From Pantoea sp. 18069 (GTDB taxonomy: Bacteria > Pseudomonadota > Gammaproteobacteria > Burkholderiales > Burkholderiaceae_C): a stretch of 45,335 bases of DNA. Location of the stretch: the NCBI RefSeq assembly GCF_902706035.1, contig NZ_CACSJA010000039.1, forward strand, positions 1 to 45,335, given 5' to 3'. Below, piece by piece: positions 15,667 through 23,821 of the stretch. Position 1 is the stretch's first letter; each line of letters begins with the position of its first letter. Under the pieces are notes generated by a model. The model did not search any database. It was not told where the DNA came from and was given only the letters and a program-made list of their open reading frames with translations. Position numbers and translations under genes: made by a program.

Positions 15667-16344
15667 ATGTCCGAAGACCTCACCCTCCCCACCGAAACGC
15701 TGAGTGTCCGCGAACGCGGCAAACAGCGCCGCCGCATCCGTATCAAGGAAGCGGCGCGCACTGTATTTTTGGAGCGTGGCTACGAGGCCGCGACGACGCG
15801 CGAGATCGCCGATCGCGCCGATGTATCGCAAGGGACCCTGTTTGCCTACGCGCCGACCAAGTCGGAGCTGCTGCTGATGATCATCAACGATGATCTGGAA
15901 GTGCTGCGCGCCGACCGATTCGGCAGCGAGACCCTGACCCGGCCGCTGATCGAGATCCTGCTGGATTTCGCCAGTCTTGACATGGCTTACTGGGCCCAAT
16001 ATCCCGAAATGGCGCGCCAGGCCCGGCGCGAGGTCGGCGTGGTGCTGCTGGGCCGGCCTAGCGGCCCCGAAGCGCTGCGCTATGCAGCCTGGAAGCCCAC
16101 CTTGCTGCAAAGCCTGGCGGCCATCGTGCGCGAAAAGCAGGACGCCGGCTTTCTGCGCCCGGCAATCTCGGCCGAACTGGTGGCGGAACTATGGTGGGCC
16201 ATTTACAACCAGAACCTGCACAACTGGCTGGTGTCGGACAAGCCCGATGTGGCCAAGGGCCTGTCGCAGCTTCGCAACCTGTTGCAGTTGGCCATTGCCG
16301 GCATACAGCCGTTCAGCGCGACCACCCTGCCCTCCACGTACTGA
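15667..16344 (+). CDS. TetR family transcriptional regulator
   Basis: This is a 225-residue repressor-type protein with a classical TetR N-terminal HTH: KEAARTVFLERGYEAATTREIADRADVSQGTLFAYAPTKSELL. The C-terminal ligand domain is unspecific. It is the last gene of the + strand operon, 31 bases after the isochorismatase-like gene, with the start at ATG 15667. By position it probably controls this operon, and the palindrome over the promoter at 5870-5891 is a candidate site; the acyl-CoA intermediate would be a typical inducer. Both links are inference. Confidence 0.88.
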   Translation: MSEDLTLPTETLSVRERGKQRRRIRIKEAARTVFLERGYEAATTREIADRADVSQGTLFAYAPTKSELLLMIINDDLEVLRADRFGSETLTRPLIEILLDFASLDMAYWAQYPEMARQARREVGVVLLGRPSGPEALRYAAWKPTLLQSLAAIVREKQDAGFLRPAISAELVAELWWAIYNQNLHNWLVSDKPDVAKGLSQLRNLLQLAIAGIQPFSATTLPSTY

Positions 16345-16911
16345 TTCCCGCCAACGACCTGACTTGTGGCAGGAAATGCGCCTCGGCTCAGGCGACGGGG
16401 CTGAGCGCCAGGGGCACGCCGGATATGCGTGTGCATGGAGAGGATCTTGGCCCCCGGGCATGCGGGTGCGCACCGGGCAGCGCGAGCGCCTGAGGTCAAG
16501 ACCATCTTGGCACAAGCCGGTCAAGGTATGCCATCGTCTGCACCTTCTTGCGTTCAGCGGCCCGCCATCCAGAATTGCGGCGAAGGTACCACGAATCAGC
16601 CGGATCGCTCGTTGCAGCACTTGCAGCAGTGCCTGCCGGATGAGCCTGTCCATACCCGGCTCGCGCTGTGGGCATCACCATGAATCGGGAGTCCAGGCGC
16701 TTGGCGACTCAATGACTGAGAACGGGGTTTTGCGTGTCTCAGTCGGCTGAGATCGTGCGCTTGCAAGCTCGACATCCCTTGCGCGATTTGGTCCTCATAA
16801 TGACAAAGTACACGGACGCCAGCTTCTCGGACATCCTTTTGTCGGCAGACTCCCAGGGCATTCATCACCATCGGACAGGCATCAGGCCCTGCCCAGTTGT
16901 TGCGGACCGGA
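16345..16911. other. 567-base stretch without a recognisable gene
   Basis: This lies between the converging TetR and patatin genes. Several short frames are open on both strands (for example 16596-16871 on -), but none has a recognisable family, ribosome site or consistent coding bias. No clear terminator was seen. It may be decayed coding DNA or an old insertion. Confidence 0.4.
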
Positions 16912-17895
16912 TCAATGGCTCAGGATGTTCCTGAGGAGCGTTTTTTCTTGGTCCGAGAGGGCCGCGATGCACTCGTCACCCAGGGACTGCAGCAGCCTGG
17001 TGCTATCTGCATCGGCGACATCCAGGCCCAGGCGCTTTTGCTGGGCTGGCGGCTGGGTGAAGTTCAAGCGGATGTAGTTGCTCGGGCCCAGTTCCCTGCC
17101 GGCCGCGGTCACAGCCTGCACCTCCTGGGCGGCCATGACGACGTCCAGCAAAGGCTTGACCAGCGTCAGTCCGCGCTGGGGCATGCCCACGGGATCCCGT
17201 CCATGTTGCGGGTTGGCCGTTCCGATGCTAATCATCACGATGTCGGCCGCCGGCCCCCAAAGCTGCCTGGCGCTTTGCAGCGCGAGCATGTCTGGCGCAT
17301 TGGCGGCGAGGCCGCCATCGACGAAGACATGGTTGGCGGCAGCATGCGCAGCGAAGTAGGTCGGCGCCGCAGACGTCGCCAGCATGGCATCCATCAGCGA
17401 AAGCCCCAGTGGGTCCTTGTCGGGCATCCCGCCGCTAGCCAATAAATGCAGCTTCGATGAATTCCAGTTCACCGTCGGCAGCAGCAGGGGCACCCGCAGT
17501 TGCCCGAGCTTGTCCATCTCCGCTTTCGGGATTGCTTGCTTGATCGCCGCGCGCAAGTGTGCTGTGTCATAGAGGGCCTTGCCCACGGCCTGGCGAAAGC
17601 CTTGGAACCACCTGGCCGGAAAAATCCGCTCGCCGTGGTCCAGCAGCAACTGCTTGACCTGCTGCGGCTTGCAGCCACTGGCCAGCGCCGTCGCGATGAT
17701 TCCCCCGATGGAAGTGCCGGCGAACATGTCCACCCGCTCAAGCAAATTGCCATGGCCGAACTCGCGGTGGATCCGCTCCAGGACATGGGCGGTGAAAAGG
17801 CCACGATAGCCCCCGCCGGAAAGGCTCAGGATGACCCGCCGGCGACGCAGGTTTTGCCGCGCGGCATCAGAGAGGAACGGGACGTCGAGATCCAT
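16912..17895 (-). CDS. Patatin-like phospholipase (third gene of an antitoxin/PIN/patatin operon)
   Basis: This is a 327-residue patatin-fold lipid acyl hydrolase. The oxyanion motif GGGYRG is at 27-32, the nucleophile elbow GTSIG is at 60-64 (Ser62), and the catalytic Asp is in DGG at 193-195, so all active-site parts are present. It resembles the soluble bacterial patatins that include CBASS effectors such as CapV, which degrade membrane phospholipids. No signal peptide is visible. The start is set at ATG 17895, where the last A of the upstream TGA is also the A of ATG (TGATG), so it is coupled to the PIN-like gene. A longer open frame to 18069 only overlaps that gene. In this setting it is a plausible toxic effector. 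Confidence 0.88.
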   Translation of the reverse strand: MDLDVPFLSDAARQNLRRRRVILSLSGGGYRGLFTAHVLERIHREFGHGNLLERVDMFAGTSIGGIIATALASGCKPQQVKQLLLDHGERIFPARWFQGFRQAVGKALYDTAHLRAAIKQAIPKAEMDKLGQLRVPLLLPTVNWNSSKLHLLASGGMPDKDPLGLSLMDAMLATSAAPTYFAAHAAANHVFVDGGLAANAPDMLALQSARQLWGPAADIVMISIGTANPQHGRDPVGMPQRGLTLVKPLLDVVMAAQEVQAVTAAGRELGPSNYIRLNFTQPPAQQKRLGLDVADADSTRLLQSLGDECIAALSDQEKTLLRNILSH

Positions 17896-18344
17896 CAGAG
17901 CGCGTGCACCGCTACGCCCCGGGCAGCGACCTGCTTCAGGTAGAGATTGTCCGGCTCGGTGTAGCAGACCTTGAGCAGGTCTGCCGTGGCGATGAGCAGG
18001 CGCAGATCTTGTGCAAGTGGCGCTGCCCCCCCAGCCCCCTGGCTTTGCAGCGGCGCAAAGCTGCGCCATTCGATATAGCGCTCCAGCACCTTGTCATCGA
18101 CATTCGTCAGCATGGAGGCGCCGTCGGCGCGCAGATTCGCGTATAGCGCATCGAGCAGGGAGAACCACTCGTTGCGCTCACGCAGGGCGTGGATCTTCTC
18201 GGCCACCGCCGCCTTGGCGATGGCCATCGAAAGATCGCTGACGATGCACTCTGCAGGCCTGATCGTGCCGAGCCACTGCATGGCCAGGGGCTCCTGATTC
18301 GCCATCCATAGCAAGCACCGGGGCCCGAGCAGGTACCGGCTCAT
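17895..18344 (-). CDS. Degenerate PIN-domain-like (VapC-like) protein
   Basis: This is a 149-residue protein whose start (YLLGPRCLLWM), middle (IVSDLSMAIAKAAV) and end (LLIATADLL, then TEPDN and GVAVHAL) follow the order of PIN/VapC ribonucleases. The acidic active-site residues look lost: the first Asp (YLLD) is Gly7, and the Asp of the D-xx-IAA motif appears to be Arg115. It is coupled at both ends by TGATG overlaps, with the Phd-like gene before and the patatin gene after. If the PIN reading is right, it may have become a binding or adaptor subunit rather than an RNase. The PIN call itself rests on weak motif similarity. Confidence 0.5.
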   Translation of the reverse strand: MSRYLLGPRCLLWMANQEPLAMQWLGTIRPAECIVSDLSMAIAKAAVAEKIHALRERNEWFSLLDALYANLRADGASMLTNVDDKVLERYIEWRSFAPLQSQGAGGAAPLAQDLRLLIATADLLKVCYTEPDNLYLKQVAARGVAVHAL

Positions 18345-18733
18345 CAGTAGTGCCTGGCTGGCACGTCGATGTCACCTTGAGCTCCGGACATCTGGGAGGA
18401 GGACATATCGACGGCTCGACGTGGGCGTGGAAGCGACATGCAAACGTCGGCCACCGTTCGTGTGGCCCGTTCGTTGCTGGAAAGAGCGACCATGTGGGCC
18501 TCGCTGACGATCACGTAGCGCTTGCTGCCTTGCGAAATCAGGGCGACCCCGTCGTGATCGGCCTGTCTGAGTACCGAGCCGTACTGGGCCTTGAAGGTCG
18601 AGATCGGCATCGGAGTATTGCGCGGCACGTCTGAGCCGATCAGGTGACTCAGAACTCGCAAGGCGCGACTCAGCGGATCGCGCTCCAACTCGGCCAGAGC
18701 TTCACCAGTGCGTGCGGAGAAATGGGATGGCAT
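18344..18733 (-). CDS. Phd/YefM-like antitoxin
   Basis: This is a 129-residue protein. Residues ~42-85 (PISTFKAQYGSVLRQADHDGVALISQGSKRYVIVSEAHMVAL) match the Phd/YefM fold of type II antitoxins, which bind their own promoter through the N-terminal part and the toxin through the tail. The first ~40 residues are an extra N-terminal segment. It is the first gene of the three-gene operon, and its TGA overlaps the next ATG by one base. Two direct repeats lie between its promoter and start (18746-18782), which fits autoregulation. Confidence 0.75.
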   Translation of the reverse strand: MPSHFSARTGEALAELERDPLSRALRVLSHLIGSDVPRNTPMPISTFKAQYGSVLRQADHDGVALISQGSKRYVIVSEAHMVALSSNERATRTVADVCMSLPRPRRAVDMSSSQMSGAQGDIDVPARHY

Positions 18734-18745
18734 GATGGAGCTTTC

Positions 18746-18792
18746 TGGTCAGGTTGTCCTGCCATTGTTGGTCAGGTTGTCCAGCCTGTCAA
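18746..18792 (-). promoter_or_regulatory. Promoter and repeat operator of the antitoxin/PIN/patatin operon
   Basis: On the - strand a consensus -35 TTGACA (18792-18787) is followed after 17 bases by AACAAT (18769-18764, 4 of 6 to TATAAT). The 14-base sequence TGGTCAGGTTGTCC (+ strand) occurs twice, at 18746-18759 and 18769-18782, 23 bases apart. One copy covers the spacer and the edge of the -10, the other the likely transcription start. This is the arrangement of a toxin-antitoxin autoregulatory operator. Confidence 0.6.
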
Positions 18793-18823
18793 GGCAAGCG
18801 TCCCAAGAGCGCCGGGGCGAGCC

Positions 18824-18844
18824 TCTGGAGGTGCATCCTCCGGA
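18824..18844 (-). terminator. Hairpin downstream of the aldehyde dehydrogenase
   Basis: TCTGGAGG (18824-18831) and CCTCCGGA (18837-18844) pair at 7 of 8 positions around a 5-base loop, ~100 bases past the stop of the last gene of the gentisate operon. There is no U-tract. Confidence 0.3.
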
Positions 18845-18940
18845 CAGACATGCCCAGCCCGTGAAAAGCTCCACATCGATTATTTCCGGCACGCTGGCTC
18901 CCATCGGGTTGGGAAATCATCACCTTGCGCATTGAAATCC

Positions 18941-20398
18941 TCAGAGCGCCATGATGGACACGCTCTTGGTGTTGAGATAGGATTCCAGCGCTTCGGGCCC
19001 GCCTTCGGAGCCGTAGCCGGAGTCTTTCACGCCGCCAAAAGGCATTTCCGCCGAAGCTGATGCCGGCTGGTTGATCCACAGCATGCCCACTTCGAGGCCG
19101 CGCGCAAGTTGGTGGGACGTGCGCAGCGAGCGGGTGTAGGCATAGGATGCCAGGCCGAAAGGCAGACGGTTGGCTTCGGCGATCGCGTCCTCGATGCAAC
19201 TGAAAGCCTGCAGCGCGGCTATGGGGCCGAACGGCTCCTCGTTGAACACCTGGGCATCGCGCGGCACATCGAGCAGCACCGTGGGGGCCCAGAAGTTGCC
19301 GCTGCTGCCCAGGCGCTCGCCGCCGGCGACCAGCGCCGCGCCGCGGCCACAGGCATCCTGGACCAGCGCCTGCATCGCGGTGATGCGCCGCGCATTCGCC
19401 AGCGGACCCATGGTGGTGGCCGCGTCCAGGCCGTTGCCGACCTGCAGCGCGCGCGCCTTCTCGACAAAAGCCGCGGCGAAGTCCTTCAGGATGCGCTCAT
19501 GCACCAGAAAACGCGTGGGCGCGATGCAGATCTGGCCCGCGTTGCGGAACTTGCCGGCGCTGGTGCAGCGCGCCGCCAGCGCGATGTCGGCGTCTTCGGC
19601 GATGATCACCGGCGCATGGCCGCCCAGCTCCATGGTCACGCGCTTCATGTGGCGGCCAGCCAGCGCGGCCAGTTCCTTGCCGATCGGCGTTGAACCAGTG
19701 AACGTGAGCTTGCGGATCACGGGGCTGGCGATCAAATGGGCCGATATCTGCGCCGGGTCGCCGAACACCAGGCCGACGACCCCCGGGGGCAGGCCCGCAT
19801 CGACCAGGGCCGCGACCACGGCTGCAGGCGCCGACGGCGTTTCCTCGGGCGCCTTGACCAGGCAGGAGCAGCCCGTTGCCAGCGCCGCGCCGAGCTTGCG
19901 CACCACCTGGTTGATGGGGAAGTTCCATGGCGTGAAGGCCGCAACCGGGCCCACGGGCTCCTTGAGCACCATCTGCTGCACCGCGAGATCGCGTGCCGGC
20001 ACGATGCGTCCGTACACGCGCAGGCCTTCGTCGGCGAACCATTCGAGGATTTCAGCGCCGGCCAGGACTTCGCCGCGCGCTTCGGCCAGCGGCTTGCCCT
20101 GCTCCTGCGTCAGGTTGCGGGCAATGTCGTCGGCGCGCTCGCGCAGCAGCGCTGCCGCCCGGCGCAGCATGGCGCAGCGCGCGTGCGCGCTGACGTCGCG
20201 CCACTGCAGGAAACCGCGCTGCGCCGCGGCCAGCGCCCGGTCCAGATCGGCGACGTCGGCATGCGCCACCCTGCCGATCGCCTGGCCCGTGGCCGGATTG
20301 AGCACTTCGATGCTTCTGCCGCCCGTGGCTTCGACCCACCGGTTGTCGATCAGCAGCAGCGTATCGGGGTAACCGGCCGTGTCATTTGCTAAGCTCAT
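18941..20398 (-). CDS. NAD(P)-dependent aldehyde dehydrogenase
   Basis: This is a 485-residue ALDH resembling succinate-semialdehyde dehydrogenase types. The sequence shows FTPWNFPINQVVRK (cofactor pocket), FTGSTPIGKEL, the catalytic Glu in MELGGHAPVI and the catalytic Cys in NAGQICIAPTR. The C-terminal EMPFGGVKDSGYGSEGG block is typical of the class. It is the last gene of the - strand gentisate cluster, so it may oxidise an aromatic aldehyde such as 3-hydroxybenzaldehyde to 3-hydroxybenzoate; this is inference from position. A gap of 194 bases with a hairpin at 20554-20583 separates it from the monooxygenase. GAAAGAG precedes the ATG. Confidence 0.87.
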   Translation of the reverse strand: MSLANDTAGYPDTLLLIDNRWVEATGGRSIEVLNPATGQAIGRVAHADVADLDRALAAAQRGFLQWRDVSAHARCAMLRRAAALLRERADDIARNLTQEQGKPLAEARGEVLAGAEILEWFADEGLRVYGRIVPARDLAVQQMVLKEPVGPVAAFTPWNFPINQVVRKLGAALATGCSCLVKAPEETPSAPAAVVAALVDAGLPPGVVGLVFGDPAQISAHLIASPVIRKLTFTGSTPIGKELAALAGRHMKRVTMELGGHAPVIIAEDADIALAARCTSAGKFRNAGQICIAPTRFLVHERILKDFAAAFVEKARALQVGNGLDAATTMGPLANARRITAMQALVQDACGRGAALVAGGERLGSSGNFWAPTVLLDVPRDAQVFNEEPFGPIAALQAFSCIEDAIAEANRLPFGLASYAYTRSLRTSHQLARGLEVGMLWINQPASASAEMPFGGVKDSGYGSEGGPEALESYLNTKSVSIMAL

Positions 20399-20553
20399 CT
20401 CTTTCCTATCGCTCTGGAATGTCGCCAGGCCGGCGCCGTGCAGGCATGGCGCGGCCGCGCCTGCGACGCGGCAGGCGGGTTGGCATGGGTGGGGAATAGG
20501 CGCGCGCCGCGCGCACGCAGTGGGTCGAGCGGTACTGTTTTCGCGCTCAGCAG

Positions 20554-20583
20554 CCCGGGCATTCCGTCAAGCGGCTGCCCGGG
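20554..20583 (-). terminator. Hairpin between the monooxygenase and aldehyde dehydrogenase genes
   Basis: CCCGGGCA (20554-20561) and TGCCCGGG (20576-20583) are perfect 8-bp arms with a 14-base loop, 10 bases past the monooxygenase stop. Without a U-tract it may reduce read-through into the aldehyde dehydrogenase gene. Confidence 0.35.
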
Positions 20584-20592
20584 AAGTCACAC

Positions 20593-21780
20593 TCAGATCG
20601 CGACCTTGGCTGCGTCGTAGGCGTAAAGCCAGTCGTAGCGGTCGGCGATGGGCTCGCTGCTCCACTCGCGCGCCAGGTACCGGTCGGCGGATTCTTCCGT
20701 CGCCAGCTCCGGGCTGTGGAAGCGGCCGGTGTTCGACATGGCACCGCGCACCATACGGCTGGTGCGCTCGATGCGCGCGCTCTCGTAGCGCTGCAGCGCC
20801 GCCGCGGGCATGGCCTTGCCTTCTTCCAGGCAGCGCGCCAGTACCACACCGTCTTCGATCGAGTGCACCGCGCCCTGGGCGAGGAAAGGCAGCGTCGCAT
20901 GGCAGGCGTCGCCCATCAGGCTGACGCGGCCCAGCGACCAGCGCTCGATAGGCTCACGCTTCATCAGCGCCCATTTGAGCAGCGTCGGGCTCAGGCGGAT
21001 CATGGTCTGCACGTCTTCGCTCCAGCCCGCGAAGTCGGCCAGGCATTCCTCGGTGGTGCCGGGCTCGCAGCCGGCCTGGGCGGTCCAGGACTTGCCTTCG
21101 ATGGTGGCCACGAAGTTCATGATCTCGCCGCGGTGCAGCGGGTAGCTCACCACATGCGCACCGGGGCCGATCCAGGTGCTGCCCACATGCACCTGCATGT
21201 GCTGCGGCAACTGGTGCATGGGAATCAGGCCGCGCCAGGTCACCATGCCGGAGAACTCGGGATTGCATTCGCCCCACAGCGTGTTGCGGATCACCGAGCG
21301 CCAGCCGTCGGCGCCGATCAGCACGTCGCCGCGGATCTTGCGGCCGTCGTCGAGCACCAGCGTCGCGCCGGTGTCATCCTGCTCCAGGCCGGCCGCGCGG
21401 CAGCCCAGGTGGATGGCATCGGGCTTGAGCGCACGCACCGCGTCGGCCAGGGTATCGAGCAGGTCTGGACGGTACACCGTCAGATAAGGGTAGCCATACT
21501 TTTCAATCGCCTTCTTGCCCAGGTCGAACAGCGGCCAGGCCTTGCCGGTGTTCCACAGCCGGAACTCCTTGCGTACCGGGTCGCACGACAGCTTCTGCAG
21601 GGTCTGGAACACGCCCAGCGCGTCCAGCGCGCGGCAACCATTGGGGCTGATCTGAATGCCCGCGCCGACTTCCTTGATCTCGGGCGCCTGCTCGTAGATC
21701 TCTACATCGATGCCCTTGCGCAGCAATCCCAGCGCCGCCGACATGCCCCCGATACCGCCACCGGCAATGATTACTTTCAT
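20593..21780 (-). CDS. FAD-dependent monooxygenase, probable 3-hydroxybenzoate 6-hydroxylase
   Basis: This is a 395-residue single-component flavin hydroxylase of the salicylate/3-hydroxybenzoate hydroxylase group. It has the N-terminal GGGIGG dinucleotide-binding loop (VIIAGGGIGGMSAALGLL), EVGAGIQISPNG, and the second FAD motif GDACHATLPFLAQGA (~280). The neighbouring gentisate dioxygenase and FAH hydrolase indicate that it makes gentisate by 6-hydroxylating 3-hydroxybenzoate; a salicylate substrate is less likely because that would give catechol. AAGGAG lies 7 bases before the ATG at 21780, which is chosen over an upstream in-frame start at 21804. It follows the Bug receptor by 20 bases. 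Confidence 0.85.
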   Translation of the reverse strand: MKVIIAGGGIGGMSAALGLLRKGIDVEIYEQAPEIKEVGAGIQISPNGCRALDALGVFQTLQKLSCDPVRKEFRLWNTGKAWPLFDLGKKAIEKYGYPYLTVYRPDLLDTLADAVRALKPDAIHLGCRAAGLEQDDTGATLVLDDGRKIRGDVLIGADGWRSVIRNTLWGECNPEFSGMVTWRGLIPMHQLPQHMQVHVGSTWIGPGAHVVSYPLHRGEIMNFVATIEGKSWTAQAGCEPGTTEECLADFAGWSEDVQTMIRLSPTLLKWALMKREPIERWSLGRVSLMGDACHATLPFLAQGAVHSIEDGVVLARCLEEGKAMPAAALQRYESARIERTSRMVRGAMSNTGRFHSPELATEESADRYLAREWSSEPIADRYDWLYAYDAAKVAI

Positions 21781-21800
21781 CTTGCTACTCCTTGTTGGAC

Positions 21801-22772
21801 TCATTCGACCTTGATGTCAGCCTTGGCGATCACATCGCGCCAGAGGCTGATTTCCTGATGAAAAAACTGCTTGAACTCGGCGACATTGCGCTGCGAGGGC
21901 TGGGCACCGCGCTGGCTCAGGTAGCTGGCCAGCGCAGGCGACGCCATGACTTCGCGGATCGCCGCATTGAGGGCGTCGAGAATCGGCTGGGGCGTGCCGG
22001 CGCGCGCGAACATGCCGAACCAGGTGCTGGCGCCGAACTGGCCGTAGCCCGCCTCCTTGGCCGTGGGCACCTGGGCCAGCACCGGCCAGCGTCGCTCTCC
22101 AGTGATCAGCAGGCCGCGCAGCTTGCCGGCCTCGATGAAGGGCGCAAGGTTGGCGGCGTCGAGAAACACCACCTGGGTCTCGTTCTTCATCACCGACTGC
22201 ATGGCCGACATCGCGCCCTTGTAGTTCACGGGTAGCATCTTTACGCCCGCCTGCATGCAGAACAGTTCGCCTGCCAGGCGCGTGGAAGTGCCGGCGACGG
22301 CAGCGTTGAGCGACTCGGGCTGCTCCTTGAGCTGCGCGACCAGCTCGCCTATGCTCCTGGCCGGAACCTGCGGTGCGACGGCGATGGCGAACGGCAGCGA
22401 CATCAGCTGCGCGACCGGCGCGAGATCGCGGGCCGCGTCGTAGCGGCTCTGGTGGCTCTTGTAGAGGCTGGGGTTGATGGCCGAGGCCGGCGTGTCGGTG
22501 AGCAGGGTGTAGCCGTTGGCCGGAGCGCCGAGCAGCGCGTTCATGCCGATGGCGCCCTGGCCGCCGGGGCGGTTCTCGACGATCACTGTCTGCCCCAGGC
22601 GCTTGGACAGCCCTTCGGCGACCAGGCGGCTGGTGATGTCCACCGTGCTGCCCGCGTCATAAGGGGTCACGATGCGGATCGGACCGCTGGGATAGGCTTT
22701 CGCGGAGGCCGCGGCGGCGACGGTGGCGAAGGCTGCGGCGCAGCCCGCTTTCAAAACAGCACGACGTTGCAT
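21801..22772 (-). CDS. Bug-family solute receptor 3 (within the gentisate cluster)
   Basis: This is a 323-residue Bug/TctC receptor. The N-terminus MQRRAVLKAG followed by a hydrophobic stretch resembles a Tat-type signal (RR-x-x-LK). Family blocks are IRIVTPYDAGSTVDITSRLVAEGL, QTVIVENRPGGQGAIG and PVNYKGAMSAMQ. Its place between the dioxygenase and monooxygenase genes suggests it captures the aromatic acid used by this cluster, such as 3-hydroxybenzoate or gentisate. No TctA/B partner is visible, as is usual for the expanded Bug families of Burkholderiales. Confidence 0.88.
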   Translation of the reverse strand: MQRRAVLKAGCAAAFATVAAAASAKAYPSGPIRIVTPYDAGSTVDITSRLVAEGLSKRLGQTVIVENRPGGQGAIGMNALLGAPANGYTLLTDTPASAINPSLYKSHQSRYDAARDLAPVAQLMSLPFAIAVAPQVPARSIGELVAQLKEQPESLNAAVAGTSTRLAGELFCMQAGVKMLPVNYKGAMSAMQSVMKNETQVVFLDAANLAPFIEAGKLRGLLITGERRWPVLAQVPTAKEAGYGQFGASTWFGMFARAGTPQPILDALNAAIREVMASPALASYLSQRGAQPSQRNVAEFKQFFHQEISLWRDVIAKADIKVE

Positions 22773-22867
22773 GGACTTGTCTCCTTTGGATACTGCACGG
22801 ACTCCGGTGCCGCGCTGCGGCGTACATGCGCCTGCCTGGCTTCCACACCGGCGCCCTCGGGGGCGGA

Positions 22868-23821
22868 TTACACGCTTTGGCGCATCACTTCTTCGCGCAG
22901 CATGCCGATGGCGCGCATCACCGGCTCATCGCTGGCGCGCACCATGAAGCTCTCGGCATCGGCTTCATGGCGGTAGGCACGCCAGGCGGGAATGGCGATC
23001 ACATCGCCCATTGCCCATTCGATGGTTTCGCCGTCGACCACGGTGCGGCCGCGGCCCTGGATCACGGTGAAGATGCTGTTGGCCGTGGTGCGGTAGAGCG
23101 CCGAGCAAAAGCCCGCATTGAAGCGCTGCGCATGCAGGGCCACGGTGCGCAGCGCCGGGTTGCCGAGCTCGACTTCGCGCTCGGCCATGCCATGCGCGGG
23201 CGGGGCAGCGACGGCAAGCGCCGCAAGCGTGTCCTCCCAGCGGAAAGCAATGGGCGAACTGTCGGCATCGACCACATCGGGCTCGAGCTTGTCGGGATGG
23301 CGCTCGAAGAACATGCCTTCCATCAGATGCACCAGCGGAACATCCAGTACATCCACCCAGTAGCAGTCCTCGTTGCCGTTGCTCGAATGCGAGTGCCAGG
23401 CCCAACTCGGGGTCAACAGCACGTCGCCGGGGCGCATCTCGACGCGCGTGCCGTCAACCACGGTGTAGGTTCCCTTGCCTTCAAGAATGATGCGCAGCGC
23501 ATTCGGTGTGTGGCGGTGGGCGTCAGCCGTCTCGCCAGGCTTGATAAGCTGGTAGGCTGCAACCATGGAACGCACCGTGGCGTAGAGGTTGCCTTCCACG
23601 GGGTTGGTCATGGTCAGGTTGCGCCGGTCGGCCATGGCATGGTCGACCAGATGGCCTGCGGCGTCCAGAATGGGCTTGACGTCGGCATAGCGCCAGCGGA
23701 AAGGCACGAAGTTCTTGCGGGGTTCGGGCCACAGCGCGGGTGTGCGGCGGTACCAGCCGCCTTCCACACTCAGGCCGTCGAAGGCCTGGTACAGGGATTC
23801 CAGCGAATCGAGCTTGTTCAT
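22868..23821 (-). CDS. gtdA: Gentisate 1,2-dioxygenase
   Basis: This is a 317-residue bicupin ring-cleavage dioxygenase that opens gentisate to maleylpyruvate using Fe(II). The first cupin carries the iron-site region AHRHTPNALRIILEGKGTYTVVDG (~100) and, later, PSWAWHSHSSNG. The second is at ~215-300 (FTVIQGRGRTVVDGE, then PAWRAYRHEAD). It is slightly shorter than common relatives of ~345 residues. The A of its ATG is the last A of the FAH gene's TGA (23821), so the two are translationally coupled. Product and neighbours place it centrally in the gentisate pathway. Confidence 0.88.
   Translation of the reverse strand: MNKLDSLESLYQAFDGLSVEGGWYRRTPALWPEPRKNFVPFRWRYADVKPILDAAGHLVDHAMADRRNLTMTNPVEGNLYATVRSMVAAYQLIKPGETADAHRHTPNALRIILEGKGTYTVVDGTRVEMRPGDVLLTPSWAWHSHSSNGNEDCYWVDVLDVPLVHLMEGMFFERHPDKLEPDVVDADSSPIAFRWEDTLAALAVAAPPAHGMAEREVELGNPALRTVALHAQRFNAGFCSALYRTTANSIFTVIQGRGRTVVDGETIEWAMGDVIAIPAWRAYRHEADAESFMVRASDEPVMRAIGMLREEVMRQSV

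Noticed and set aside
18350..18634. + strand frame opposite the Phd-like antitoxin
   Set aside because: It has no recognisable family and lies antisense to a coupled operon with its own promoter.
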